64,000 nt of DNA from Clostridium kluyveri (GTDB taxonomy: Bacteria; Bacillota; Clostridia; Clostridiales; Clostridiaceae), in contig NZ_CP018335.1 of the NCBI RefSeq assembly GCF_001902295.1, positions 1,302,001-1,366,000 of the forward strand, given 5' to 3'. The position numbers and the translations under genes were made by a program. Below, piece after piece: positions 17,445-25,826 of this stretch. Under the pieces are notes generated by a model. The model did not search any database and was not told where the DNA came from. It worked only from the letters and a program-made list of their open reading frames with translations. Each line of letters opens with the position of its first letter. Positions within the stretch are counted from its first letter, which is position 1.

Positions 17445-18765
17445 AATATTGGAACAGCCTAGACATTATTGTACTCTTGGAGCACAACAAACAGTAACTG
17501 CAATAAAAAGTGCAATACCAATAATTCATTCAGGACCCGGATGCGGTGTAAAACTCTTTAGAGGGCTTAGTACAAATTCTGGCTATCAAGGTACAGGATA
17601 TTCTGGAGGGGGAACAATCCCATGCACCAATTCAACTGAAAGAGAAGTTGTATTTGGGGGAGAAACAAGGTTAAGAGAGGTAATAGATGGAACTCTTAAA
17701 GTGTTAAAAGGAGAAATTTTTGTAGTTCTTACGGGGTGCACTGCGGATATAGTAGGAGATGATGTGAGTCAAGTAGTAAAAGACTACAAGGATCAGGGAG
17801 TACCCATAGTATATGCTGAAACAGGTGGATTTAAAGGTACAAATTTTAAAGGACATGAGATAGTAATTAAAGCTATAGTAGATCAGTTTATAGGGGAAAG
17901 AAATCCCCAAATTAAAAAAGGTCTTGTAAATGTTTGGTCGTCAATTCCCTACCAAGATAGCTTCTGGGCAGGAAATCTAAATCAGATAAAATATCTTCTA
18001 GAGAATATAGGGCTTAAGGCCAACATATTATTTGGACCAAAATCTAGAGGATTAGAGGAATGGAATTCAATACCAGATGCTCAATTTAATATTGTAGTTT
18101 CTCCCTGGGTTGGAATTGAAACAGCAGAATTTTTAAAAGAAAAATATGGTACACCTTATTTGCATTATGCGCTGCCCCCTATAGGTGCTGGGGAAACCAG
18201 TAAATTTTTAAGAACAGTTGGAGAGTTTGCTAATTTGGATTCTAGTAGAGTTGAAGATTTCATTAAAAATGAAGAGGATAATTTTTATTATTATTTAGAG
18301 AGAGCAGCTGATTTTTTTCTTGAATTTAGGTATAGCATACCAGATAGATTTTTTAATATAACAGATTCTTTTTATGCACTTGGCATAAGTAAGTTTTTAT
18401 TAAATGAACTGGGCATTCTTCCAGGTGAACAATATATAACAGATGATACACCTAAGAAATATCAAAATGATATAATAGATGAATTCAGTAAAATTTCATC
18501 CACTAGAAAATTTGAAGTATTTTTTGAATTAGATGGCGGAAAGATACATCAAAGGCTTAGAAAATATAATTTAGGAACACATATTCCATTAATTTTAGGA
18601 AGTTCATGGGATAGAGACATAACCAGGGAATTAAATGCCTTTGGAATAAATATAACTCTTCCTGTTATGCATAGACTTGTACTAAATGGAGGGTACCTGG
18701 GATATAATGGTGGTTTAAGACTCATTGAAGATATATATGGCAATATATTGGAAACATATAAATAA
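17437..18765 (+). CDS. Nitrogenase-like component 1, K-type subunit, K3
   Basis: A 442-residue K subunit, the partner of D4, with an 8-nt start/stop overlap. Candidate P-cluster cysteines are Cys12 (HYCTLGAQQ), Cys36 (HSGPGC) and Cys101 (TGCTADIVGDD). It lacks the N-terminal extension of K2 and starts almost directly at the first ligand. GGAGG at 17422-17426 serves ATG 17437. No H gene accompanies this pair, so it would rely on one of the two identical NifH proteins. A small attenuator-like leader begins about 25 nt after the stop, so transcription may continue into the peptide-type importer. Confidence 0.86.
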   Translation: MSKILEQPRHYCTLGAQQTVTAIKSAIPIIHSGPGCGVKLFRGLSTNSGYQGTGYSGGGTIPCTNSTEREVVFGGETRLREVIDGTLKVLKGEIFVVLTGCTADIVGDDVSQVVKDYKDQGVPIVYAETGGFKGTNFKGHEIVIKAIVDQFIGERNPQIKKGLVNVWSSIPYQDSFWAGNLNQIKYLLENIGLKANILFGPKSRGLEEWNSIPDAQFNIVVSPWVGIETAEFLKEKYGTPYLHYALPPIGAGETSKFLRTVGEFANLDSSRVEDFIKNEEDNFYYYLERAADFFLEFRYSIPDRFFNITDSFYALGISKFLLNELGILPGEQYITDDTPKKYQNDIIDEFSKISSTRKFEVFFELDGGKIHQRLRKYNLGTHIPLILGSSWDRDITRELNAFGINITLPVMHRLVLNGGYLGYNGGLRLIEDIYGNILETYK

Positions 18766-18790
18766 ATATAAGTTATAGTTATATTAAATA

Positions 18791-18841
18791 TGCTGACTAG
18801 AAAACTAGAGGTTGTATCTTATTGAGATTCAGCCTTTTTAT
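18791..18841 (+). terminator. Attenuator-like leader before the peptide-type ABC operon
   Basis: A small hairpin CTAG-AAAA-CTAG (18797-18808) is followed at once by an imperfect terminator stem (18809-18819 with 18825-18835, one wobble and one mismatch) and a T run. The arrangement and sequence GCTGACTAGAAAACTAGAGG closely match the leader at 27385 and, more loosely, that at 4086. No promoter is evident between K3 and this site, so it would act on read-through from the nitrogenase-like genes. Confidence 0.6.
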
Positions 18842-18915
18842 TTTTGTAAAATAAACTAATTAACTTCAAAGTATAACAAATTAGCCGTTTATATGGTGAA
18901 TGGAAGTGATAATTA

Positions 18916-20535
18916 ATGAAAAAATTAGTAAAACTAGCTACATTTATATTGGCAGTTTCAATTGCATTTTCTACATTGTTTACAGGATGCGGAAATGGTG
19001 AGAATAATACAGATAGTAAAAAAACAATTTTCAATGTTGCATTATCGGGTGATATTAAAGCAGTAGACCCCGCATTTGGGTATGATCGTAACACAAATGC
19101 AGTTGTTCTCCAGGTCACTGAAGGTTTATTTTATTATGATGTAAATAATAAGATTGTTCCCAGATTAGCAAAAAGTTACAAGGTTGTTAATCCAACCACT
19201 TATGTTTATGAGATTAGAAATGATGTGAATTTTTCGGATGGGACTCCTTTAACTGTTGATGATGTGGTGTTTTCATTAAATAGGTATAAGGATCCTTCTA
19301 CTGCTTCAGAGGTTGCATGGATGTTTGCTAATGTCACTTCAATCACAAAAACTGGTGATTGGGAAGTAACTGTGAAGCTTAGCAAGCCGGATGCTCTATG
19401 GGAACAGACATTGGCTACTACTGCTGGGCATATATATAGTAAAAAATATTATGAGGAGCATAAAAGTAATTTTGGTAAACCAGATGGGGGTATCCTTGGC
19501 ACAGGACCATTTGTTTTTAAAAAATGGGTAACAGGCAGCGAAATTGATTTAGAAAAGAATACGAAATATTGGGACAAATCTGCCAACATTGCTATTGATA
19601 AAATTGTATATAAAATTATACCGGACAGTACAACAAGAGTTAAAGCTTTAACCTCAGGACAGGTGGACTATTTGAGTAATGCTCCAATTGATCAGCTTGA
19701 TCAACTTAAAGCTTCCCAAAATATAAATGTTTCAAAGGTTAATTCCTTTACTATAAATTTTATAGCATTTAATACTGAACGAGAACCTTTTAATGATGTC
19801 AATGTAAGAAAAGCAATTTATTATTCTATTGACAGTAATTCTATTGTAAGTAATATATTCAAAGATACAACAATACTGTCTAATTCTTTACCTATAAATG
19901 ATGCTATAGTTTCTACTGAAAAAGATTTGTGGTCTTCTTATATTAGAAATGCACCTGATTACAAATATAATATTGATAAAGCTAAAGAATATTTGAGTAA
20001 ATCAAGTGTACCTAATGGTTTCAAATTCACACTTATAGTAAATGATGAGCCAGCATATTATTCTACTGCATTGTTACTTCAACAAGCTTTGAAACAGATT
20101 AACATAGATGTAACTGTTCAAAAAGTTACGTGGAGTGAAAATAGTTCATATCAATTTGGCAGCAGATTCGATAAGGATGGAAAAAGAGATTATGATGCGT
20201 TGTTAACTAGATGGACTGCTGATTTTCCAGATGCAGATGGTAATCTTACTCCGTTATATAAATCAGCTAACAAGGGTAAAGGAGGTTCAAATTCAGCTGC
20301 ATATACAAATGCAGAAGTTGACAAACTCCTAGATGAGCAGTCTTCAGCCACTGATAAGGGGGAAAGGGCTAAACTTCAGCATCAGATTTTAAATATATTG
20401 TCAGATGAGGTACCATATGCCATTATTTCTTATCCTCAAACTATCTTTGCTATAAATAAAAATATTAAATATACCTTTGGTGCATCATGGCTTTATAATA
20501 TCTTCTTTAAAGATTTTGAATTTGAAGATAATTAA
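18916..20535 (+). CDS. Peptide/nickel-type ABC importer substrate-binding lipoprotein (family 5)
   Basis: A 539-residue family-5 extracellular solute-binding protein (DppA/OppA/NikA class). The signal peptide ends in the lipobox FTGC with Cys25. The mature protein begins NVALSGDIKAVDPAFGYD and has the family pattern VTEGLFYYD...PRLAKSY and FSDGTPLTVDDVVFSLNRYKDP. It captures a small ligand outside the cell. Ligand identity (di- or oligopeptide, nickel-chelate, thio-compound) cannot be told. GGAAGTGA precedes the ATG. It heads five consecutive genes of one importer placed straight after the nitrogenase-like genes, so import of a sulfur or metal source for that system is possible but unproven. 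Confidence 0.9.
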   Translation: MKKLVKLATFILAVSIAFSTLFTGCGNGENNTDSKKTIFNVALSGDIKAVDPAFGYDRNTNAVVLQVTEGLFYYDVNNKIVPRLAKSYKVVNPTTYVYEIRNDVNFSDGTPLTVDDVVFSLNRYKDPSTASEVAWMFANVTSITKTGDWEVTVKLSKPDALWEQTLATTAGHIYSKKYYEEHKSNFGKPDGGILGTGPFVFKKWVTGSEIDLEKNTKYWDKSANIAIDKIVYKIIPDSTTRVKALTSGQVDYLSNAPIDQLDQLKASQNINVSKVNSFTINFIAFNTEREPFNDVNVRKAIYYSIDSNSIVSNIFKDTTILSNSLPINDAIVSTEKDLWSSYIRNAPDYKYNIDKAKEYLSKSSVPNGFKFTLIVNDEPAYYSTALLLQQALKQINIDVTVQKVTWSENSSYQFGSRFDKDGKRDYDALLTRWTADFPDADGNLTPLYKSANKGKGGSNSAAYTNAEVDKLLDEQSSATDKGERAKLQHQILNILSDEVPYAIISYPQTIFAINKNIKYTFGASWLYNIFFKDFEFEDN

Positions 20536-20567
20536 ATAGGGAATTAGCATTAATAAGAAGGATAAGG

Positions 20568-21515
20568 ATGAGTGTAATGTTGAGATATATTATGAAACGT
20601 TTATTACAATTTATACCCATTATTTTTATAGTTTCTATTATTATATTTGGTATGGTTAGAATACCTAAAATTGATCCAGTTGCTGTCATCGTTGGCGGAG
20701 GTCAGGCCAGTCAAGAAGAGATAAATAGCATTAGGGAAAAATATAATCTTAATAAGCCTATGGTTATACAGTATTATATATGGATTACTGGAGCGTTAAA
20801 GGGTGACTTTGGCTTAAGTATTAGTTATCAGCAGTCAATAACTTCTTTAATTAAAGAGAGACTTCCGGTCACATTGGGACTTACCTTGTTAGGAACATTA
20901 TTTTCTATTTTAATAGCCATACCTGTGGGGGTGGTTACTGCTGTTAAAAAAAATACATGGGTAGATAGATTTTTATCAATTATTATTTTAATGTTGGTAT
21001 CCTGTCCAGTATATTTGACATGTATATTAATGATATTGGTTATTTCAGCTTTTTTCCCCAGCTTTTCATTTACAGGAACCTTTACAAATTTCAGTGAGTA
21101 CATTCAACGTATAGCACTTCCATCCATGGCACTTGCTTTTGGTATGATTGCATTATTGGCACGTGTGACTAGAAGCAGTATGATAGAACAGCTTCAGTCA
21201 AACTATATAATGACAGCTAATGCAAAAGGATTACCATTTAAAGATGTTATATTCAAGCATGCATTAAAAAATGCTGCAGTACCTATAATTACTATTTGCA
21301 GCATTCAAATTGGTGTAATGATAGTGGGCTCGGTATTAGTTGAAAGAGTCTTTTCTCTTTCGGGTATTGGAAGTTTGTTAATAGATGGTATAAATAATAG
21401 TGATTATACTATTGTTCAGGGAGTAACTCTCCTCTTAGTAACTGTTTTTTTATTATTAAATTTGATTGCTGATATTATTTATGCATTTATAGATCCAAGA
21501 ATCAGATATAAATAG
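20568..21515 (+). CDS. Peptide/nickel-type ABC permease, DppB family
   Basis: A 315-residue permease with the DppB pattern: an N-terminal membrane anchor (MKRLLQFIPIIFIVSIIIFG), a periplasmic-type loop with GGGQASQEEINSIREKYNL, then five more membrane segments and the EAA-type loop ANAKGLPFKDVIFKHALKNA. It forms the membrane channel with the DppC-type partner 22 nt downstream. ATG 20568 follows AAGGATAAGG closely; ATG 20577 is an alternative start. The C-terminus DPRIRYK is typical of the family. Confidence 0.9.
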   Translation: MSVMLRYIMKRLLQFIPIIFIVSIIIFGMVRIPKIDPVAVIVGGGQASQEEINSIREKYNLNKPMVIQYYIWITGALKGDFGLSISYQQSITSLIKERLPVTLGLTLLGTLFSILIAIPVGVVTAVKKNTWVDRFLSIIILMLVSCPVYLTCILMILVISAFFPSFSFTGTFTNFSEYIQRIALPSMALAFGMIALLARVTRSSMIEQLQSNYIMTANAKGLPFKDVIFKHALKNAAVPIITICSIQIGVMIVGSVLVERVFSLSGIGSLLIDGINNSDYTIVQGVTLLLVTVFLLLNLIADIIYAFIDPRIRYK

Positions 21516-21537
21516 ATTTTGTAGGGAAGGGTTAATT

Positions 21538-22440
21538 ATGGGAATAAAGTATTTTTTAAAGGGTAAAAGGAAAAATTACGGAAGATTATTTACATCAACG
21601 GTTGTTATATCATTTTTAGTATTAATAGTAATAATTACATCAGCAATATTGGCACCATTAATAGCACCTTATGATCCAAATAAAATAGATTTATCTCTAT
21701 CACTGCAAAATCCATCTTATTTACATATTTTGGGTACGGACAAAACAGGACGAGATATATTTTCAAGAATGATTTTTGGAGCTCGTACAACATTATTAAG
21801 TGCAGTATATGTTGTTTTGATATCTGTAGTAATAGGAATTCCCTGCGGCTTGATCTGCGGATATTATGGAGGTAAAGTTGATGCTTTGATAATGAGAATA
21901 TGGGATGTAATCCTTTCATTTCCATCATTACTTTTAGCATTTATATTTGTTGTAAGTTTTGGTAGGGGCATGGGAAATGCAATTGTTGCCATTGGAATAA
22001 TATATATCCCAATGATTTCCCGTCTTACTAGATCGCTTACCCTTGTAGAAAAAAATAAAACATATGTAGAGGCGGCGCGATCCATTGGATGTTCTAGTAG
22101 ACGAATACTTTTTGTACATATTCTACCGAATTGCATTCCAACTTTATTAAGTGAGCTAACTCTTGATTTAGGCTATGCCATGCTTGATCTAGCAGCATTG
22201 AGTTTCCTTGGATTGGGTGTACAACCTCCAACCTCTGATTGGGGTGCAATGCTGGAAGAGGCAAGGGAGTTTATACAAAATAAACCCATACCTGCTGTTG
22301 CACCAGGAATTGCCATAATAATAACAGTGGTTTCCATTAATGTGCTCAGTGATGGAGTACAAATGTATTTGAATCAAAGTCAGAGAAAATTACCTTCATT
22401 TAAAGAATTTAGAAAATTAGCAGGTGATAAAAATGGATAA
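21538..22440 (+). CDS. Peptide/nickel-type ABC permease, DppC family
   Basis: A 300-residue DppC-type permease. The N-terminal OppC_N segment is followed by APLIAPYDPNKIDLSLSLQNPS and HILGTDKTGRDIFSRMIFGART, the classical DppC/NikC landmark. Five more membrane segments follow, and the EAA loop is AARSIGCSSRRILFVHILPN. The family ending LGLGVQPPTSDWGAML is present. GTAGGGAAGGG upstream is the RBS. Its stop overlaps the ATG of the next ATPase gene by 8 nt, so the two are translationally coupled. Confidence 0.92.
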   Translation: MGIKYFLKGKRKNYGRLFTSTVVISFLVLIVIITSAILAPLIAPYDPNKIDLSLSLQNPSYLHILGTDKTGRDIFSRMIFGARTTLLSAVYVVLISVVIGIPCGLICGYYGGKVDALIMRIWDVILSFPSLLLAFIFVVSFGRGMGNAIVAIGIIYIPMISRLTRSLTLVEKNKTYVEAARSIGCSSRRILFVHILPNCIPTLLSELTLDLGYAMLDLAALSFLGLGVQPPTSDWGAMLEEAREFIQNKPIPAVAPGIAIIITVVSINVLSDGVQMYLNQSQRKLPSFKEFRKLAGDKNG

Positions 22441-23398
22441 TGTTATTTCAATAAAAAATTTAAAAGTTGAATTACTTTCTGTAAAAGGAATTATCCATGC
22501 CGTAAGGGGGATAAATCTGGATATAAAAAAAGGAGAAATACATGGTTTAGTTGGAGAAAGTGGATGTGGGAAAACAATGACTGCTAAAGCTTTGCTCCGT
22601 CTCCATGATGATTCCAGGACCGAATATTCAGGTGAAATACTTTTCAATGACGAGGTAGATATATTAAAGCTTAGGAAAAAAGATATGCAAAAGCTTCGCG
22701 GCAGTGATATCTCCATGGTTTTTCAGGATCCCACCACTTCTCTTAATCCCTTAATAACGGTAGGCGAACAAATATGTGAAATGATGAAGGTTCATGAAAA
22801 TATGGATGTAAAACGGGCATATGTAAAGACATTATGGTTACTTGAAAAGGTTGGAATTCATCCTGCAGAAAAACGATTTAAGCAGTATCCATTTGAGTTA
22901 AGCGGAGGCATGATTCAGCGTATCATGATTGCAATTGCTATTTCCTGTAACCCAAAACTTCTAATAGCAGATGAAGCTACCACAGCCCTTGATGTAACAA
23001 TCCAGGCACAAATACTTCAGCTGTTTAAAAATTTGCAGAGAAATTTGGGAATGACTATTATGCTTATTACACACAATTTTGGAGTAGTTGCGGAGGTATG
23101 TGACAGGGTATCGGTTATGTATGCAGGTAAAATTGTAGAAACAGGAGATGTAAAAGACATCTTTACATCTCCTGTACATCCATATACAAGGGCGCTGATA
23201 AATAGTATTCCAAAACCAGGATGTCACAGCAAGCCATTAGAAACGATTCAAGGGAGTCCTCCTGAACTATTTAAAAAAATAAATGGCTGTGCATATGCAC
23301 CACGCTGTAAATTTGCTGCAAAAAAGTGTACTGAAGTAATACCTGAAATTATATATAGTAAAAATGGTCACACAGCAGCTTGTCATTTAGAAGTATAA
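22433..23398 (+). CDS. Peptide/nickel-type ABC ATPase, DppD family
   Basis: A 321-residue ATPase with Walker A GESGCGKT, Q-loop VFQDPTTSLNPLITVGEQ, signature ELSGGMIQRIMIAIA, Walker B LLIADEATTALD and the C-terminal oligopeptide-transporter extension with Cys-rich YAPRCKFAAKKC. Note SGGMIQR in place of the common SGGMRQR. GTG 22424 is possible, but AGGTGAT fits ATG 22433, which overlaps the end of the DppC gene. It pairs with the DppF-type ATPase next door. Confidence 0.92.
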   Translation: MDNVISIKNLKVELLSVKGIIHAVRGINLDIKKGEIHGLVGESGCGKTMTAKALLRLHDDSRTEYSGEILFNDEVDILKLRKKDMQKLRGSDISMVFQDPTTSLNPLITVGEQICEMMKVHENMDVKRAYVKTLWLLEKVGIHPAEKRFKQYPFELSGGMIQRIMIAIAISCNPKLLIADEATTALDVTIQAQILQLFKNLQRNLGMTIMLITHNFGVVAEVCDRVSVMYAGKIVETGDVKDIFTSPVHPYTRALINSIPKPGCHSKPLETIQGSPPELFKKINGCAYAPRCKFAAKKCTEVIPEIIYSKNGHTAACHLEV

Positions 23399-23415
23399 AT
23401 TGGGGAGAGAATTTT

Positions 23416-24384
23416 ATGGCTGAACAAATTATTAAAGTAGAGCATTTAAAAAAATATTATGAAGTAAATGGAACTGGATTCATAAAGAATGATATTGAAT
23501 ACCTGCATGCGGTGGATGATGTATCTTTTGAGATCAATAAAGGTGAAATTTTTGGCATTGTTGGAGAGAGCGGATGTGGCAAATCTACACTTGGACGCTG
23601 CATTTTGCGATTGACTGATAGTACCGGAGGTAATATATATTTTAAGGGAAAGGACATAACTTACATAAATCAACATAACTTAAAAAGTGAAAGGAGATAT
23701 ATGCAGATGGTTTTCCAAAATCCTTATTCATCTTTTAATCCCAAAATGACTATAGGCAAATCTTTACACGAAGTAGGTAAAATATATAAAATATCAAAAG
23801 ATGATTCCACAAAAAGAATTAATCAGCTTCTTGAATATATAAGACTATCTGAGGATGTGATCAATCGTTACCCCAATGAGCTCAGTGGAGGTCAATTACA
23901 AAGACTGGCAATAGCAAGAGCACTTTTTTTCCAGCCGGATTTTATTATTGCAGATGAGCCAGTATCTGCACTGGATGTTTCAGTGCAGGCGCAGATTCTC
24001 AATCTTATTTTAGATTTACGTGATAAACTTGGGCTGACCATGATATTTATATCACATGATTTAACAGTGGTAGAATATATTTGTGATGTTATTGCTGTTA
24101 TGTATCTGGGCACAATTGTTGAAAAATCACCTAAAGAAGATTTGTTTAAAAATATCTACCATCCGTATACCGAAGCACTTATATCTGCTGTACCCAAAAG
24201 TGATCCAAAACATCAAACTTCAAGGATTATATTAAAAGAAGATCTGCCAAATGCCATTGATATGCCAAAAGGATGCCGCTTTTCACTTAGATGTCCTAAA
24301 TTTAAGAAAGGAAAGTGTGATGTTGAGGTGCCTGCTTTGAGAGAAATATCGGAGGGACATTTTGCTGCCTGTCACTTTGTTTAA
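23416..24384 (+). CDS. Peptide/nickel-type ABC ATPase, DppF family
   Basis: A 322-residue ATPase with Walker A GESGCGKST, Q-loop VFQNPYSSFNPKMTIGKSL, signature LSGGQLQRLAIARAL, Walker B FIIADEPVSALD and C-terminal SLRCPKFKKGKC. The open frame begins at 23380 inside the previous gene, but GGGGAGAG sits properly before ATG 23416. It completes the importer and ends an operon that runs from 18916. A region before Walker A (residues ~12-24, VNGTGFIKNDIEY) is longer than in most DppF proteins. Confidence 0.92.
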   Translation: MAEQIIKVEHLKKYYEVNGTGFIKNDIEYLHAVDDVSFEINKGEIFGIVGESGCGKSTLGRCILRLTDSTGGNIYFKGKDITYINQHNLKSERRYMQMVFQNPYSSFNPKMTIGKSLHEVGKIYKISKDDSTKRINQLLEYIRLSEDVINRYPNELSGGQLQRLAIARALFFQPDFIIADEPVSALDVSVQAQILNLILDLRDKLGLTMIFISHDLTVVEYICDVIAVMYLGTIVEKSPKEDLFKNIYHPYTEALISAVPKSDPKHQTSRIILKEDLPNAIDMPKGCRFSLRCPKFKKGKCDVEVPALREISEGHFAACHFV

Positions 24385-24453
24385 TTACAAAATATGATAT
24401 ACTTTAATCATATAAATTAAGAAATCTATATAATTATTGGAGTTAACAGAGCT

Positions 24454-25023
24454 ATGAATGAAAATTATTTTACTAATGCAGTTGCCATTGCCAAAGATAT
24501 ATGTATAAAGAAGCTGAAAGAAGGAGACATTGCAGTAGATGCCACTATGGGAAATGGAAATGATACTGTATTTTTAGCGGAAATTGTGGGACAATCGGGA
24601 AAGGTATATGCTTTTGATATACAACAGGATGCTGTTAAAAATACACAAAAAAAGATAGCTTACAAAAATCTTTTTAAATATGTAAAGCTTATAAATGACG
24701 GGCATGAAAATATGGACAATTATATAAGTGAAAAAGTGAAGCTTGTTATTTTTAACCTTGGATATTTACCTAAAGGAGAACATTCCATTACAACTAAGGC
24801 AGATACTACACTTGCAGCACTTAAAAAGGCGTTGAATTTAATTGATGAAAATGGAGTAGTAATTTTGGTAGTATATTATGGCCATGAGCAGGGGGAATTT
24901 GAAAAAATGTCTTTGGAAAGGTATGTAAAAACATTAGATCAAAAGAAATATAATGTGGTTAAAATGAATTTTATCAATCAAATTAATAGTCCACCTATGC
25001 TTATTATAATTGAGAAAAGGTAG
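24454..25023 (+). CDS. mnmM: Class I SAM methyltransferase, YtqB/MnmM-like
   Basis: A 189-residue protein with a Rossmann-type SAM site: VDATMGNGNDTVFLAEIVG, then VYAFDIQQDAV. It continues with the family motif FNLGYLPKGEHSITTKADTT, and VVYYGHEQGEFE near the C-terminus. This is the YtqB family, reported as MnmM, which methylates 5-aminomethyl-2-thiouridine at the tRNA wobble position. The older name is putative rRNA methylase. The start is ATG 24454 without a strong Shine-Dalgarno (GGAGTTAACAGAGCT). It stands alone between the importer operon and a two-component system; a hairpin terminator follows. Confidence 0.85.
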   Translation: MNENYFTNAVAIAKDICIKKLKEGDIAVDATMGNGNDTVFLAEIVGQSGKVYAFDIQQDAVKNTQKKIAYKNLFKYVKLINDGHENMDNYISEKVKLVIFNLGYLPKGEHSITTKADTTLAALKKALNLIDENGVVILVVYYGHEQGEFEKMSLERYVKTLDQKKYNVVKMNFINQINSPPMLIIIEKR

Positions 25024-25036
25024 AGAGATTTTCAGC

Positions 25037-25073
25037 AGCAAGGAGATGTTCGTAAAGAAATCCTTGCTATTTT
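25037..25073 (+). terminator. Terminator-like hairpin after the methyltransferase gene
   Basis: AGCAAGGA (25037-25044) pairs with TCCTTGCT (25061-25068), followed by a weak ATTTT tract. Modest stem with a 16-nt loop. Confidence 0.6.
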
Positions 25074-25112
25074 AAGTTTTTAATGGTCATGGTGAAAGGA
25101 ATGAACATTATT

Positions 25113-25814
25113 GTGAATAAATATAATAAAAAAATATTTATAGTAGATGATGAAGTAAAGATTACAGAGGTTATAAAATCCTATCTTGAAAATAGTGGAT
25201 ATTTTGTATATGTAGCATATAATGGTGTGGACGCCATGAATCTATTTAACAAAATAAATCCTGATCTTATAATTTTAGATTTGATGCTTCCTGATATTTG
25301 TGGAGAAGATATTTGTGAAATGTTAAGAAAAAGATCAAAAGTTCCTATTATAATGCTTACGGGGAAAACAGATGAAGAAGATATACTTAATGGACTTGAT
25401 ATAGGGGCAGATGATTATATGACAAAACCCTTTAGTCCAAGACAACTTGTAGCTCGGGTGAAAGCTTTGCTTAGAAGAACTGAGGATGAGCTTGGAGAAA
25501 AGAATTCTTTATTTTCACTTAATGATAATGATTTAATAATTAATGATTTAAATTATGAAGTTAAAAAAGCAGGTAATATAGTTAACCTTACACCTATTGA
25601 ATACAATATATTAATAACTATGGTTAGATATCCTGGAAAAATTTTTACCAGGGAAGAGTTAATCATTGTTGCATTGGGACAGAATTTTAAAGGCTATGAT
25701 AGGACTATTGATTCTCATATAAAAAATTTAAGATACAAAATAGAAGATAACCCTAAAGAACCAGAATATATTTTAACTATGAGAGGCATAGGTTATAAAT
25801 TTGGAAGTGTTTAG
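25113..25814 (+). CDS. OmpR/PhoB-family response regulator
   Basis: A two-domain regulator of about 233 residues. The receiver holds the acidic pair in FIVDDE, phospho-acceptor Asp56 (ILDLMLP) and the Lys of MTKPFSP. The C-terminal winged helix carries the YNILITMVRYPGKIFTREEL and LRYKIEDNPKEPEYI pattern. Upstream in-frame ATGs at 25083, 25089 and 25101 lack a usable Shine-Dalgarno; AAAGGA before GTG 25113 gives a normal receiver N-terminus (MNKYNKKIFIVDDE), though its 12-nt spacing is long. The partner kinase starts 12 nt after the stop. Targets are unknown; the cell-surface gene downstream is a candidate. Confidence 0.92.
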   Translation: MNKYNKKIFIVDDEVKITEVIKSYLENSGYFVYVAYNGVDAMNLFNKINPDLIILDLMLPDICGEDICEMLRKRSKVPIIMLTGKTDEEDILNGLDIGADDYMTKPFSPRQLVARVKALLRRTEDELGEKNSLFSLNDNDLIINDLNYEVKKAGNIVNLTPIEYNILITMVRYPGKIFTREELIIVALGQNFKGYDRTIDSHIKNLRYKIEDNPKEPEYILTMRGIGYKFGSV

Positions 25815-25826
25815 GGGGCATTTTAT

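Noticed and set aside
639..18765. Conventional Mo, V or Fe-only nitrogenase cluster
   Set aside because: No nifE, nifN, nifV or delta subunit; D subunits lack the MoFe His195 and His442 surroundings; an S-box controls nifB. Not fully excluded without phylogeny.
22961..23227. Antisense open frame inside the DppD gene
   Set aside because: It mirrors a conserved ABC ATPase and has no RBS or known domain; the same holds for the other long antisense frames over real genes.
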